DNA of 64,000 nt. It comes from Bacillota bacterium (GTDB lineage: Bacteria > Bacillota > Negativicutes > CTSoil-072). A model generated the notes under the pieces. That model had not been told where the DNA came from, ran no database searches, and was given only the letters and a program-made list of their open reading frames with translations. Made by a program: the position numbers and the translations under genes. Location of the stretch: contig JAGFZV010000004.1 in NCBI GenBank assembly GCA_017889545.1, positions 1 to 64,000 on the forward strand, read 5' to 3'. Below, one piece after another: positions 26,696 to 37,300 of this stretch; the stretch's first letter is position 1; the number at the start of each line of letters is the position of its first letter.

Positions 26696-27994
26696 ATGTC
26701 GATCAAAAACCCCGCGAATCAGTTGCTTACAGATGAAATAAAACCAACCAAGCAGCGTTTTATTACTCTGCTAATCCTGTTAATCGGCATTATGGTAGTA
26801 TATCTGGATCGGGTAAATGTTTCCGTTTTGGCTGCAAATGGGACTTTTCTGACGGATATGGGCATCCAGGGGCAACCAGTGAAAATTGGAATGATGATGT
26901 CAACATTTTTATTTGCCTATGGATTTGGCAATTTGTTGCTAAGCCCATTGGGAGATTATTGGGGACCACGGAAAACAGTAACACTGGCATTGGTACTATG
27001 TTGTATATCGATTGCTATGGGCGGAATGGCGGGAACTTTTACTGTGCTGATTGCCAGTCGGATTATATTGGGGATCGGTGAAGGAGCATATTATCCAATG
27101 TCAGGAATTTTTACTAAAAATTGGTTTCCGCCGCAAGAACGTGGACGGGCGAACGCTGCCTGGATTATCGGACAATCCCTTGCCCCGGCGGCGGCGATGC
27201 CGTTTTTTACTTATATAATCGGGACGTATGGTTGGCGGGAAAGCTTTCATGCAGCATTGGTTTTAACGATCATTCCCTTAGTGTTGTTTTGGTTGTATAT
27301 AACCGATAAGCCCAAAACCCATAAAAAAGTTAACGCTCTTGAGCTTCGGCATATTGAAGAAGGATTGGCCAGGGAAAAGAAAAATGAGGATAGCGGCATA
27401 AAAGAGACTTTATGGCAACGCGTGAAGCCATTTATTACAAATTATCGGTATTGGCTCTTAGTGTACTGGTACATATCCTTGAATTTCGTATTTTGGGGAA
27501 TGGTTTCATGGCTGCCAAGCTACTTAAAAACCGCCCGCGGTTTTTCCTGGTCCGAAATGGGCTGGCTATCTGCACTGCCGTTTTTAGCGGCAATTATTAC
27601 CAAGGCGTTTGCAGGATGGGTAGCCGACCGCACGGGAAGGTGCGCGCCTATACTTTTTGCAGCAATGGTTTTAGGCGGTTTTGGGACTTATTTGGCAGTC
27701 ATCGCCCCGGGGAAATATTTGGCGGCGGCACTGTTAGTCATTTCTTTTGGGTTTGGCAATATGGCGGCGCCAGCTGCCTGGACGCTGCTGCAGGGACTAG
27801 TAGATGGAAAATCATTGGCAACTGCTGGTGGAACCATGAACGCAATCGCTGCTTTTTGTTCATCTACTAGTCCGGTTTTGATCGGTTGGGTTATCAGCTC
27901 GACCGGTAGTTACGATGGGGGATTGTTCATGCTGGTCGGAGCCGCACTTCTTGCCTCTGGGGCCGCAGCAGTTTTAGCATTTCAAAAACTATAA
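26696..27994 (+). CDS. MFS transporter, anion:cation symporter (sugar-acid type)
   Basis: 432 residues. VVYLDRVNVSVLAANGTFLTDMG in helix 1, the PLGDYWGPRKT loop, ASRIILGIGEGAYYPMSGIFTKNWFPPQERGRANA and GWRESF are the pattern of the ACS family (glucarate, galactonate, hexuronate carriers). ATG 26696 has GGAGG eight bases upstream. The downstream gene is a mandelate racemase-type dehydratase, 52 bases away, so it most likely imports the aldonic or aldaric acid that enzyme uses. Confidence 0.9.
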   Translation: MSIKNPANQLLTDEIKPTKQRFITLLILLIGIMVVYLDRVNVSVLAANGTFLTDMGIQGQPVKIGMMMSTFLFAYGFGNLLLSPLGDYWGPRKTVTLALVLCCISIAMGGMAGTFTVLIASRIILGIGEGAYYPMSGIFTKNWFPPQERGRANAAWIIGQSLAPAAAMPFFTYIIGTYGWRESFHAALVLTIIPLVLFWLYITDKPKTHKKVNALELRHIEEGLAREKKNEDSGIKETLWQRVKPFITNYRYWLLVYWYISLNFVFWGMVSWLPSYLKTARGFSWSEMGWLSALPFLAAIITKAFAGWVADRTGRCAPILFAAMVLGGFGTYLAVIAPGKYLAAALLVISFGFGNMAAPAAWTLLQGLVDGKSLATAGGTMNAIAAFCSSTSPVLIGWVISSTGSYDGGLFMLVGAALLASGAAAVLAFQKL

Positions 27995-28046
27995 GCATGT
28001 TGAGAATGTCTTACGCAATATACACAAATTAAGAGGAGGTTTTTCA

Positions 28047-29237
28047 ATGAAAATCACAAGTGTAGAAGTAATTAAAGTGGCCACGCCGTTCAAACCGGAC
28101 ACATCGACCTGGCAGCCAATTGTTGTCAGAGTGAATACCGATGAGGGAATCAGCGGCTATGGCGAACTGGGAATGGCTTATGGTATCGGCTACACGGCCG
28201 GCTTTGGAATGTGTCAGGACCTGGCCAGGATCATTATTGGCATGGACCCCAGAAACAACGAGGAAATCTGGGAAAAAATGCTCAAGAAAACCTTCTGGGG
28301 CCAAGGCGGCGGCACCGTGATCTTTTCCGGAATGTCGGCACTGGATACGGCGCTATGGGATATAAAAGGCAAAGTGCTGAATACTCCTCTTTATCAATTG
28401 CTGGGCGGAAAAACGAACAAAAAACTTCGGGCTTATGCCAGCCAGCTGCAATTTGGCTGGGGCCTGGGCAAAGACAAGCAAAGCCTCAACCATCCCAAAG
28501 AATACGCCGATATTGCGCTGCAAGCCGTAGAAATGGGCTTTGACGCAGTGAAAGTCGACCCGATAGGATTTGATAAAAATGGCGTATGGCGGGCTATGGA
28601 CTTAACCGGCACGCTGCCGCAGGATCATGTTGAACTGGCCTATCAAAGAGTGAAGGCTATTCGGGAGGCCGTGGGATCCGGAGTGGATATCATTGTCGAA
28701 ATGCATGCCATGACTGACACCACGGCGGCCATCCAGTTCGGCAGGCGGATTGAAGATCTGAACATAATGTATTATGAAGAACCGACGATGTCGCTCAATC
28801 CCGACCAAATGAAGCAAATCGCGACCAGTGTTAGAGTGCCGATCGCCGCCGGCGAGAGGATATATAGCCGTTGGGGTTACCGGCCGTTCTTCCATAACGG
28901 CTCAATCCAAATGATTCAGCCCGACGTCGGCAACTGCGGCGGCATCACGGAAGGTAAAAAAATCTGTGATATGGCGCATGTCTACGATGTTAAGGTGCAG
29001 GCTCATGTCTGCGGCGGCCCAATAGCCACAGCGGTGGCGCTGCACCTGGAGGCGGCTATACCGAACTTCATGATCCATGAGACACATCGTTACTCATTAT
29101 TGGAAGGCAATATTTGCACCTGCAAATATGACTACCAACCGGAGAACGGCTACTATGAAGTGCCTGAACTTCCCGGCATTGGTCAAGAATTGGATGAGGA
29201 TGTTGTCAAAAAATCATTCATTGAGAAAGTATCATAA
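28047..29237 (+). CDS. mandelate racemase / galactonate dehydratase-like enolase-superfamily enzyme
   Basis: 396 residues. N-terminal capping domain (MKITSVEVIKV ... GISGYGELGMAYG), then a beta-alpha barrel with catalytic and metal positions visible as VEMHA, YYEEP, AAGERIYSRWG and QAHVCGGP. Family members abstract a proton next to a carboxylate and dehydrate or epimerise sugar acids with Mg. The His near the end (AHVCGG) and the GERIYSRWG loop resemble acid-sugar dehydratases such as galactonate or gluconate dehydratase; the exact substrate cannot be fixed. Preceded by GAGGAGG and followed by a strong terminator. Confidence 0.87.
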   Translation: MKITSVEVIKVATPFKPDTSTWQPIVVRVNTDEGISGYGELGMAYGIGYTAGFGMCQDLARIIIGMDPRNNEEIWEKMLKKTFWGQGGGTVIFSGMSALDTALWDIKGKVLNTPLYQLLGGKTNKKLRAYASQLQFGWGLGKDKQSLNHPKEYADIALQAVEMGFDAVKVDPIGFDKNGVWRAMDLTGTLPQDHVELAYQRVKAIREAVGSGVDIIVEMHAMTDTTAAIQFGRRIEDLNIMYYEEPTMSLNPDQMKQIATSVRVPIAAGERIYSRWGYRPFFHNGSIQMIQPDVGNCGGITEGKKICDMAHVYDVKVQAHVCGGPIATAVALHLEAAIPNFMIHETHRYSLLEGNICTCKYDYQPENGYYEVPELPGIGQELDEDVVKKSFIEKVS

Positions 29238-29340
29238 ACCTAGGCTGTGCCCTTTTGGAAACTAGGAAGAGTAAAAGGTCTGCATAGTAAAATTGATTTC
29301 TGCATATTTTGATTGGTTGATAATGCAGAAAAAGATTTTT

Positions 29341-29372
29341 GAGGAACTTCAAATAAGAGGTTCCTCTTTTTC
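29341..29372 (+). terminator. rho-independent terminator after the dehydratase gene
   Basis: GAGGAAC pairs with GTTCCTC around an 11-base A-rich loop, followed by TTTTTCTT. The remaining ~250 bases before the RNase gene hold only its promoter region. Confidence 0.85.
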
Positions 29373-29622
29373 TTGCCTAATTAAACTTTGCAACACAGGC
29401 TGCGGACGTCGAGAAAGGGATAAATATTTTTATGTTGTAAGAAAAGAATAATTTTGCCGCTGATAAAAAACAGAATAATTTGATAATTACAGCGATTTTG
29501 CTGACAACATGGTTGGGATAATGATAAGATATCAATACAAATAGAAATGCTGCTAAAAGACCCATTCTGGATAAAAGCGTATAATAGATAAGAGTTCATC
29601 AAATCATGCAGGGAGAAATAAC

Positions 29623-30183
29623 ATGCACAAAATTAGCATATGGAAGAAATGCTTGTTGGTACTATGGGCCATTTTGCTTTTTATAAGTTTGGCAGGATGT
29701 CAGTCAACTTCAAAAGGCCCAGCGGAAAGACCAAGCTCGAATACGGCTATTTCGAAAGAGGACACTGCTGCTAAACAGGTTCAGACGGATCAAGCTGCAA
29801 ATGCAACTGGTGTCATCCGCGTTCAGGTAAAAAAGGGGGAAAGTTATTCAACCAGGGACGAAGTGGCGGCATATATTTTCGAATTTCATACACTGCCGCC
29901 AAACTATATCACGAAGACCGAAGCGCAAAAACTGGGCTGGGACAATTCAAAAGGGAATCTTTGGAAAGTAACCAATCGAAAGTCTATTGGCGGCGATCGC
30001 TTTGGTAATCTAGAAGGACGATTGCCAAAAGCAAATGGGCGTCAATATTATGAATGCGACATCGACTATTCTGGAGGATATCGTGGTGCTGAGCGTATTA
30101 TTTATTCCAACGATGGGCTTGTTTTCTATACGGATGATCACTACAAAACTTTTGAGCAGTTATACTGGGGGGACAGCAGATGA
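29623..30183 (+). CDS. barnase-family ribonuclease, predicted lipoprotein
   Basis: 186 residues. A signal peptide with lipobox (LFISLAGC, Cys ~26) and a ~45-residue polar linker precede a barnase domain that aligns closely with Bacillus barnase: LPPNYITKTEAQKLGW, KSIGGDRFGN and the catalytic Glu, Arg and His in YECDIDY, YRGAERI and DDHYKTF. It cleaves RNA at guanosines. Lipid anchoring outside the membrane is unusual, as barnase itself is freely secreted. Its stop overlaps the start of a barstar gene by four bases, giving a translationally coupled toxin-inhibitor pair. Confidence 0.93.
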   Translation: MHKISIWKKCLLVLWAILLFISLAGCQSTSKGPAERPSSNTAISKEDTAAKQVQTDQAANATGVIRVQVKKGESYSTRDEVAAYIFEFHTLPPNYITKTEAQKLGWDNSKGNLWKVTNRKSIGGDRFGNLEGRLPKANGRQYYECDIDYSGGYRGAERIIYSNDGLVFYTDDHYKTFEQLYWGDSR

Positions 30184-30467
30184 AAGAAGTCCGGTTAAAT
30201 GGAGCTAAAATGGTGGATAAAGCTGCAACTCATGCTTATTTAAAACGAAAATTAACGTTGCCAGGGTATTATGGCAACAATTTGGACGCTTTATGGGATT
30301 GTCTTTCAACTGATTTCGTCCAGAAAAAAATCATCATCCATAAGCCGGAAGCGATGATAAAAAACTTAGGCTCTTACGGTGAAGCGATCATAAAGCTCTT
30401 CAAAGAAGTTGCGGAAGAAAATAAATATATTGAGGTGCATGTTGATAATCATACAAATGAAAATTAA
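30180..30467 (+). CDS. barstar family ribonuclease inhibitor
   Basis: 95 residues of the barstar fold: YYGNNLDALWDCLSTDF matches the barnase-binding helix region including the conserved Asp, and the C-terminal AIIKLFKEVAEENKY helix is typical. It stays in the cytoplasm and blocks any RNase that is not exported. Starts with ATG overlapping the RNase stop (ATGA), so expression is tied to the enzyme. Confidence 0.92.
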   Translation: MKEVRLNGAKMVDKAATHAYLKRKLTLPGYYGNNLDALWDCLSTDFVQKKIIIHKPEAMIKNLGSYGEAIIKLFKEVAEENKYIEVHVDNHTNEN

Positions 30468-30485
30468 GAAAATAAGTATGGGCAG

Positions 30486-31481
30486 ATGAAAAAAGAAAGC
30501 AGAGATGATCCGGGCATGTCGACTAAGAGCCATGTGTCATCAGCAAAACCTTACTTCAGCGGCTCGTTTATTCAATCGTGGTATTGCCAAGATTGGGATA
30601 TAAAACGCTGGCATCAAGAACTTTCCATGCTTCGAGATATCGGTATTACGGAAATCATTATCCAAAGCACAGTAAACACAGCAAATGCGGACAAATACGC
30701 CAGTTATCCAAGTAAAATAGCTGGCTGCCGATCGAATGATGTCGATCTGTTGGCGCATGTGCTAATGGCAGCGGACGATTTAACCATGAAAGTCCGCATA
30801 GGAACCGGCGAGAATCATGAATGGTGGAAAAAAGGGGTTTGGTGGAAAAAAGGGGCTTGGGATCGAGCATGGTTGTTAAATGAAGCCAAGGAAAATATTG
30901 CGATCGTGGAGGAGATTGCTGAGAAATATACAACGCATTTTTCTTTTGCGGGTTGGTATATCCCCTATGAAATTTACAACATTACAGCAATCACAAGAAG
31001 AAAACAGGCCGACTTGAATGCTTTCTTTAAATCGATTGTAAATGCAATGAAGATAAGAACACCAGAAAAAACGGTGATGGTATCTCCTTTCTACAACTCA
31101 AAATTATCGATTCTGGGTCCTTTAGCAAACTGGACCAAGGCGTTAACGAATATTTTTATAGGAACAGGAGTGGATATCATCGCGCTGCAAGACAGCATAG
31201 GAGTCGGCTATAATCAGGTAAGTCAGCTGGAAAACATTTTCACTTATACCCAAAAAGCTGCTCAGGCAGTTGGTGCTGTGCTTTATGCCAACAATGAAAC
31301 CTTTGCTTTAACAGATGCTGGAAATGTTCCTGCAACGCAAAGACGTATCACGCTGCAAATAGAGAAGGTGAGGGCATATGTTGCCGGGTATGTTGCGTTC
31401 AGTCTCAGCCATTATCAGAATAAATATAGAGAAACAAATAGCTATATGGATTATAAAAATTACTACCTCTCGAAATTATAA
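30486..31481 (+). CDS. DUF4434 domain protein (glycosidase-like barrel)
   Basis: 331 residues matching the DUF4434 family: [37 protein letters not shown] at the start, [10 protein letters not shown] in mid-protein and [12 protein letters not shown] later. The fold resembles TIM-barrel glycoside hydrolases but the activity is unknown. No signal peptide. It begins 18 bases after the barstar stop with a weak ribosome site, so it may be expressed from the same transcript. A six-residue block is duplicated ([12 protein letters not shown]), an insertion in a region otherwise like the family. Confidence 0.8.
   Translation: MKKESRDDPGMSTKSHVSSAKPYFSGSFIQSWYCQDWDIKRWHQELSMLRDIGITEIIIQSTVNTANADKYASYPSKIAGCRSNDVDLLAHVLMAADDLTMKVRIGTGENHEWWKKGVWWKKGAWDRAWLLNEAKENIAIVEEIAEKYTTHFSFAGWYIPYEIYNITAITRRKQADLNAFFKSIVNAMKIRTPEKTVMVSPFYNSKLSILGPLANWTKALTNIFIGTGVDIIALQDSIGVGYNQVSQLENIFTYTQKAAQAVGAVLYANNETFALTDAGNVPATQRRITLQIEKVRAYVAGYVAFSLSHYQNKYRETNSYMDYKNYYLSKL
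30822..30857 (+). repeat. 18-bp tandem duplication inside the DUF4434 gene
   Basis: TGGTGGAAAAAAGGGGTT is followed directly by TGGTGGAAAAAAGGGGCT, keeping frame. One mismatch between copies. Confidence 0.88.
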
Positions 31482-31579
31482 GGGCGAAAGATATGCGAGC
31501 GGCCCAATACGTTGTTAAGTATAATAATTTTACGCTGCAGCATGAGCCGATAGGCGGTGTCAAAAAGGGGGGGATGGAC

Positions 31580-32446
31580 ATGAAAATTGATCCTAAGGAC
31601 TTTCGTGTTTCGGAGGAAGAGAAGGTTAAGTTGAAAACATGGCCGACAAAGGTTTCGTCCTATTTTGAGTCAAAGGAAGATTACGAGAATACCTTACGAG
31701 AACATATCCAAGAATTAAGTGAACTGCAGAGCTTGATGTATGCGCATAACCGCTATGCGTTGCTGCTGATTTTCCAGGGAATGGATGCTGCTGGAAAAGA
31801 CGGTGCGATCCAGCATGTGATGTCCGGTGTCAACCCGACAGGATGTCAGGTATATACTTTCAAGACCCCCAGTGCGGAGGAACTGGATCACGATTTTCTC
31901 TGGCGAACTATCTGCGATTTGCCGGAAAGAGGCCGAATAGGTATCTTTAATCGTTCCTATTATGAAGAGGTGATTGTAGTTCGTGTTCACCCCTCAATCC
32001 TCGAGGGCCAGAATTTGCCAAATGAATTGCAGGACAATAATATCTGGGAAGAACGATACCAGTCAATCATTAATCTGGAGAAGCATTTGTATCGGAACGG
32101 TACCCGGATCATCAAGTTTTTTCTGCATCTTTCAAAGGATGAGCAGCGCAAACGTCTACTGGAGCGAATCGATGCACCCGAAAAAAACTGGAAATTCAGT
32201 CGTGCCGATATTGAAGAACGTCAGTATTGGGAAGACTACATGGCGGCCTACGAGGACTGCCTGGGAGCGACGAGCACTAAGGAGGCGCCTTGGTATATCG
32301 TGCCAGCGGATGAAAAGAAAAATTGCAGATTGATCATTTCGAAGATTATTCTTGATACGATGAATGACTTGCAGATGCATTATCCTATAATAGACGACAA
32401 GCGCCGAGAGGAGCTCCAACTGATCCGCAGCATGCTTGCTGAATAG
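31580..32446 (+). CDS. PPK2 family polyphosphate kinase / polyphosphate:nucleotide phosphotransferase
   Basis: 288 residues from ATG 31580. Walker A is [14 protein letters not shown], followed by the PPK2 signature [17 protein letters not shown] and the Walker B/lid region [21 protein letters not shown]. Enzymes of this type move phosphate between polyphosphate and nucleotides. Start moved from 31493 because a G-rich ribosome site (AAAAAGGGGGGG) sits just before 31574-31580 and the family begins near MKIDPKDF. It lies 98 bases after the DUF4434 gene on the same strand. Confidence 0.92.
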   Translation: MKIDPKDFRVSEEEKVKLKTWPTKVSSYFESKEDYENTLREHIQELSELQSLMYAHNRYALLLIFQGMDAAGKDGAIQHVMSGVNPTGCQVYTFKTPSAEELDHDFLWRTICDLPERGRIGIFNRSYYEEVIVVRVHPSILEGQNLPNELQDNNIWEERYQSIINLEKHLYRNGTRIIKFFLHLSKDEQRKRLLERIDAPEKNWKFSRADIEERQYWEDYMAAYEDCLGATSTKEAPWYIVPADEKKNCRLIISKIILDTMNDLQMHYPIIDDKRREELQLIRSMLAE

Positions 32447-32662
32447 GATGACTTGGCGTTTTTTCAAAGTAAGGCGCAAGCTAGCAACACGAATACCCGA
32501 AAACTACGTTTGAACGATTATTGAAGGATTTTGTGTAAAAAATCGCGAATATTCTGAACTAACGCTTATTTAAAACGCAAAATCAAAGATTTTGGGATTG
32601 TTTTTAACAACTGTCATACAGATGGATGCCGAAGCGCAATACCTTAATTTTGCAGTAAATAA

Positions 32663-34885
<2,223 letters not shown>

Positions 34886-34978
34886 TCTTGGGATACGCGT
34901 TTTCCAAGGTTTGCAAAAACTTATTGACACAGTTATCCATCGCATATCAAGAAAATTATAACGATACAACTTTACTGT

Positions 34979-35039
34979 AAATAAAACTACCGCAAAAGGT
35001 TGCCATTTAGGTGGCCGTTATTTTGCGGTAGTTTTATTT
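34979..35039. terminator. bidirectional terminator between katG and the FCD regulator
   Basis: ATAAAACTACCGCAAAA pairs perfectly with TTTTGCGGTAGTTTTAT over 17 bp around a 23-base loop. Serves both convergent genes. Confidence 0.88.
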
Positions 35040-35073
35040 GTGCTTACGCTATTTATTTCAAATTGCATATGTG

Positions 35074-35721
35074 TCACTTTTTGCTTTGGTCAACCGGCGT
35101 AGGAGGAGTGCTCAGAAGCAGAAGGTTTTCAATATCTGCTTTTAAAAGGGTCGCAGCCGTTGCAAGGTCGCCTTTTTCCAGGTAGTCAACGAAAGCTAGG
35201 TGTAAATCCATGGAGGCAGAATGTTTTTTCTGTGCGAAAAAGATCGTCTGGATGTTTAAAGCGTCTTCCAAGAGCTTATAGGCGTAATGGTTGCCATAAG
35301 CGGAGAATAATTTTAGATGAAATTGGCAATTGTAGTGCCAGTGAGACATGAAATCATTGGTTAGGCAGCTCATGTAGTTCACGCAGATGGTTCTCAGTTC
35401 TTTGATACTGGCTTCATCGATATAGCTACCATAACTTTCCAAGAAAGAACATTCCAAAGCGGAACGAAATTTAACAATTTCCAACAATTGTTTTCTGTTT
35501 GGCTGAAGAATTTTATATCCCTGACGGGGAATGCTGGATAGAATAAGGGTTCCGGTCAGCTGAGAAAGGGCTTCGCGTATGGGGGCTCGGCTAACATTAT
35601 ATTTTTCCATCAAAAATTTTTCAGTCAGGATGGTGTCGGTAGAATATACGCCATTGATAATATCAGAAAACAAAGCTTCATAAACTTGATCCTTTAATGT
35701 ATCTGGATTTTTTTTGTCCAT
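35074..35721 (-). CDS. GntR family regulator, FCD (FadR) subfamily
   Basis: 215 residues: winged helix with LTEKFLMEKYNVSRAPIREALSQL and RQGYKILQP, then a helical FCD domain (EIVKFRSALECSFLESYG ... HWHYNCQFHLKLFSAYGNHYA). Transcribed away from the ATC hydrolase genes with a 486-bp intergenic region holding a promoter and two matching operator-like sites. It is therefore the best candidate regulator for the cysteine-linked genes downstream of 36.2 kb. Confidence 0.9.
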   Translation of the reverse strand: MDKKNPDTLKDQVYEALFSDIINGVYSTDTILTEKFLMEKYNVSRAPIREALSQLTGTLILSSIPRQGYKILQPNRKQLLEIVKFRSALECSFLESYGSYIDEASIKELRTICVNYMSCLTNDFMSHWHYNCQFHLKLFSAYGNHYAYKLLEDALNIQTIFFAQKKHSASMDLHLAFVDYLEKGDLATAATLLKADIENLLLLSTPPTPVDQSKK

Positions 35722-35828
35722 AGAATATCTCCCTAAGTAGATTGTTAAGTTATTATATATTGAAAAAAAAGGTTAGTCAATATGAGCGAAACATGAATTT
35801 CATGCATAATAAAGAAAAAATGCCAACG

Positions 35829-35839
35829 TGATCATATCA
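35829..35839. promoter_or_regulatory. operator-like site TGATCATATCA
   Basis: Within the longer dyad GTGATCATATCAC. It is the exact reverse complement of TGATATGATCA at 35956-35966, which overlaps the -10 box of the downstream promoter. The spacing and AT-rich dyad suit a GntR/FCD dimer. Confidence 0.5.
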
Positions 35840-35935
35840 CGAAATATCAAATATAGGCTAATTTGCCTCTGAATTACAATAATTATAGAAATAACGTACT
35901 AAAAAATGGTAATAAAATAAAATTTTCGAAATATA

Positions 35936-35966
35936 TTGACTGATATTATTAGTTGTGATATGATCA
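35936..35966 (+). promoter_or_regulatory. sigma-70-type promoter with overlapping operator
   Basis: TTGACT and TATGAT are separated by exactly 17 bases. The 11-base operator-like sequence TGATATGATCA covers the -10 box. Transcription from here would give a ~240-base leader before the first ATC hydrolase gene; no riboswitch was recognised in it. Confidence 0.65.
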
Positions 35967-36179
35967 GAGCAAATAAAACAGTATGAAATGGCAGGGAAAT
36001 TATACTGGTAATTGCTGCTAAAAAGCTAATAAATTAAGCAATATCGTGGTCATATTAGAATTGAGAAATTAAGTTAAATTTTATTGAAGAATAGTGATGT
36101 GCAAATGCTGAAAAATTTTGCAGTATAACCTGACAAACTTGAAAATGCAAAAATTAGGAAATCATAAACAGCTGTCAGT

Positions 36180-36720
36180 AAATTATGGAGAAAAGGAGAC
36201 AAAGAACATGATCGACAACAAAATTAGTATCAAAGGGGACCCGGTAGTAGACATTCAGAGAGGTGCAATTGGACATCGCGCAACCTGGACCGGTTTAACG
36301 TACACAAAGGCCAGAGAAGCAGGCAAGGCCGAAGAGACAGAAAAATTCATCCGGGAAGCAGTTGCAGAAACCGCTAAGGTTCAGGCCGCTGCAATCAAAT
36401 CCAAATGCCAGGATCCGGAGAGCGTTGCATGTTTTGCCGAAACATTTCTCAATCCGAACGTCGCAAAGACGTTTGAAATTGAATTCAAGACCAAAACCGC
36501 AGACAGAGTGGATCTGGCATTTCATCATTGCCCACTGTTGAAAGCATGGCAGGATCTAGGCTTTGATGATGAAACCTGTGAAAAATTATGCGACATGGCG
36601 ATGGACGGAGACAGAGGCATTGCCGCAGCCATGGGCTATGAATTCTACTTGGGAGATACCATTGCCAACGGCTTTAAGACCTGTCAGATGGCCTATTTCA
36701 AAAAAGGCAAATAATTAAGC
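36180..36720 (+). repeat. 541-bp tandem gene duplication, copy 1
   Basis: This block, covering the ribosome site and the whole first ATC hydrolase gene, recurs at 36739-37279 with an 18-base spacer. About 20 base differences separate the copies, almost all silent. Confidence 0.9.
36208..36714 (+). CDS. L-2-amino-thiazoline-4-carboxylic acid hydrolase family protein, copy 1
   Basis: 168 residues. The C-terminal part HHCPLLKAWQDLGF, CEKLCDMAMDGDRGIA and FYLGDTIANGFKTCQM carries the Cys and Asp positions conserved in the ATC hydrolase family (PF14196). Characterised members open the thiazoline ring of ATC to N-carbamoyl-cysteine; many homologues in anaerobes are untested. ATG 36208 has AAGGAGAC upstream; the track's longer start lacks one. 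Followed by an almost identical second copy and then by a cysteine desulfidase gene. Confidence 0.8.
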   Translation: MIDNKISIKGDPVVDIQRGAIGHRATWTGLTYTKAREAGKAEETEKFIREAVAETAKVQAAAIKSKCQDPESVACFAETFLNPNVAKTFEIEFKTKTADRVDLAFHHCPLLKAWQDLGFDDETCEKLCDMAMDGDRGIAAAMGYEFYLGDTIANGFKTCQMAYFKKGK

Positions 36721-36738
36721 GTTCGTCAAAAATAATTA

Positions 36739-37279
36739 AAATTATGGAGAAAAGGAGACAAAGAACATGATCGACAACAAAATTAGTATCAAAGGGGACC
36801 CGGTAGTAGACATTCAGAGAGGTGCAATCGGACATCGCGCAACCTGGACCGGTTTAACGTACACAAAGGCCAGAGAAGCAGGGAAGGCCGAAGAAACAGA
36901 AAAATTCATCCGTGAAGCAGTTGCAGAAACTGCTAAGGTTCAGGCGGCTGCAATCAAATCCAAATGCCAGGATCCGGAGAGTGTTGCATGCTTTGCGGAA
37001 ACTTTCCTCAATCCGAATGTTGCAAAGACGTTTGAAATTGAATTCAAGACCAAAACCGCAGACAGAGTGGACCTGGCATTTCATCATTGCCCATTGTTGA
37101 AAGCATGGCAGGATTTAGGCTTTGATGATGCAACCTGTGAAAAATTATGCGACATGGCGATGGACGGAGACCGAGGCATTGCCGCAGCCATGGGCTATGA
37201 ATTCTACTTGGGAGATACCATTGCGAACGGCTTCAAGACCTGTCAGATGGCCTATTTCAAAAAAGGCAAATAATTAAGC
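36739..37279 (+). repeat. 541-bp tandem gene duplication, copy 2
   Basis: Offset of exactly 559 bases from copy 1 along its whole length, with no insertion or deletion. Confidence 0.9.
36767..37273 (+). CDS. L-2-amino-thiazoline-4-carboxylic acid hydrolase family protein, copy 2
   Basis: 168 residues, differing from copy 1 at one position (Ala for Glu in FDDxTCEKL) despite about 20 base changes. This shows both copies have been kept under strong selection on the protein. Same AAGGAGAC ribosome site. The cysteine desulfidase gene begins 28 bases after its stop, so the three form an operon. Confidence 0.8.
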   Translation: MIDNKISIKGDPVVDIQRGAIGHRATWTGLTYTKAREAGKAEETEKFIREAVAETAKVQAAAIKSKCQDPESVACFAETFLNPNVAKTFEIEFKTKTADRVDLAFHHCPLLKAWQDLGFDDATCEKLCDMAMDGDRGIAAAMGYEFYLGDTIANGFKTCQMAYFKKGK

Positions 37280-37300
37280 AGTGAAAAGGAGACCTCTTTA

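Noticed and set aside
36061-36207. N-terminal extension of the first ATC hydrolase (track start 36118)
   Set aside because: The second copy lacks this extension and both share a ribosome site directly before MIDNKIS.
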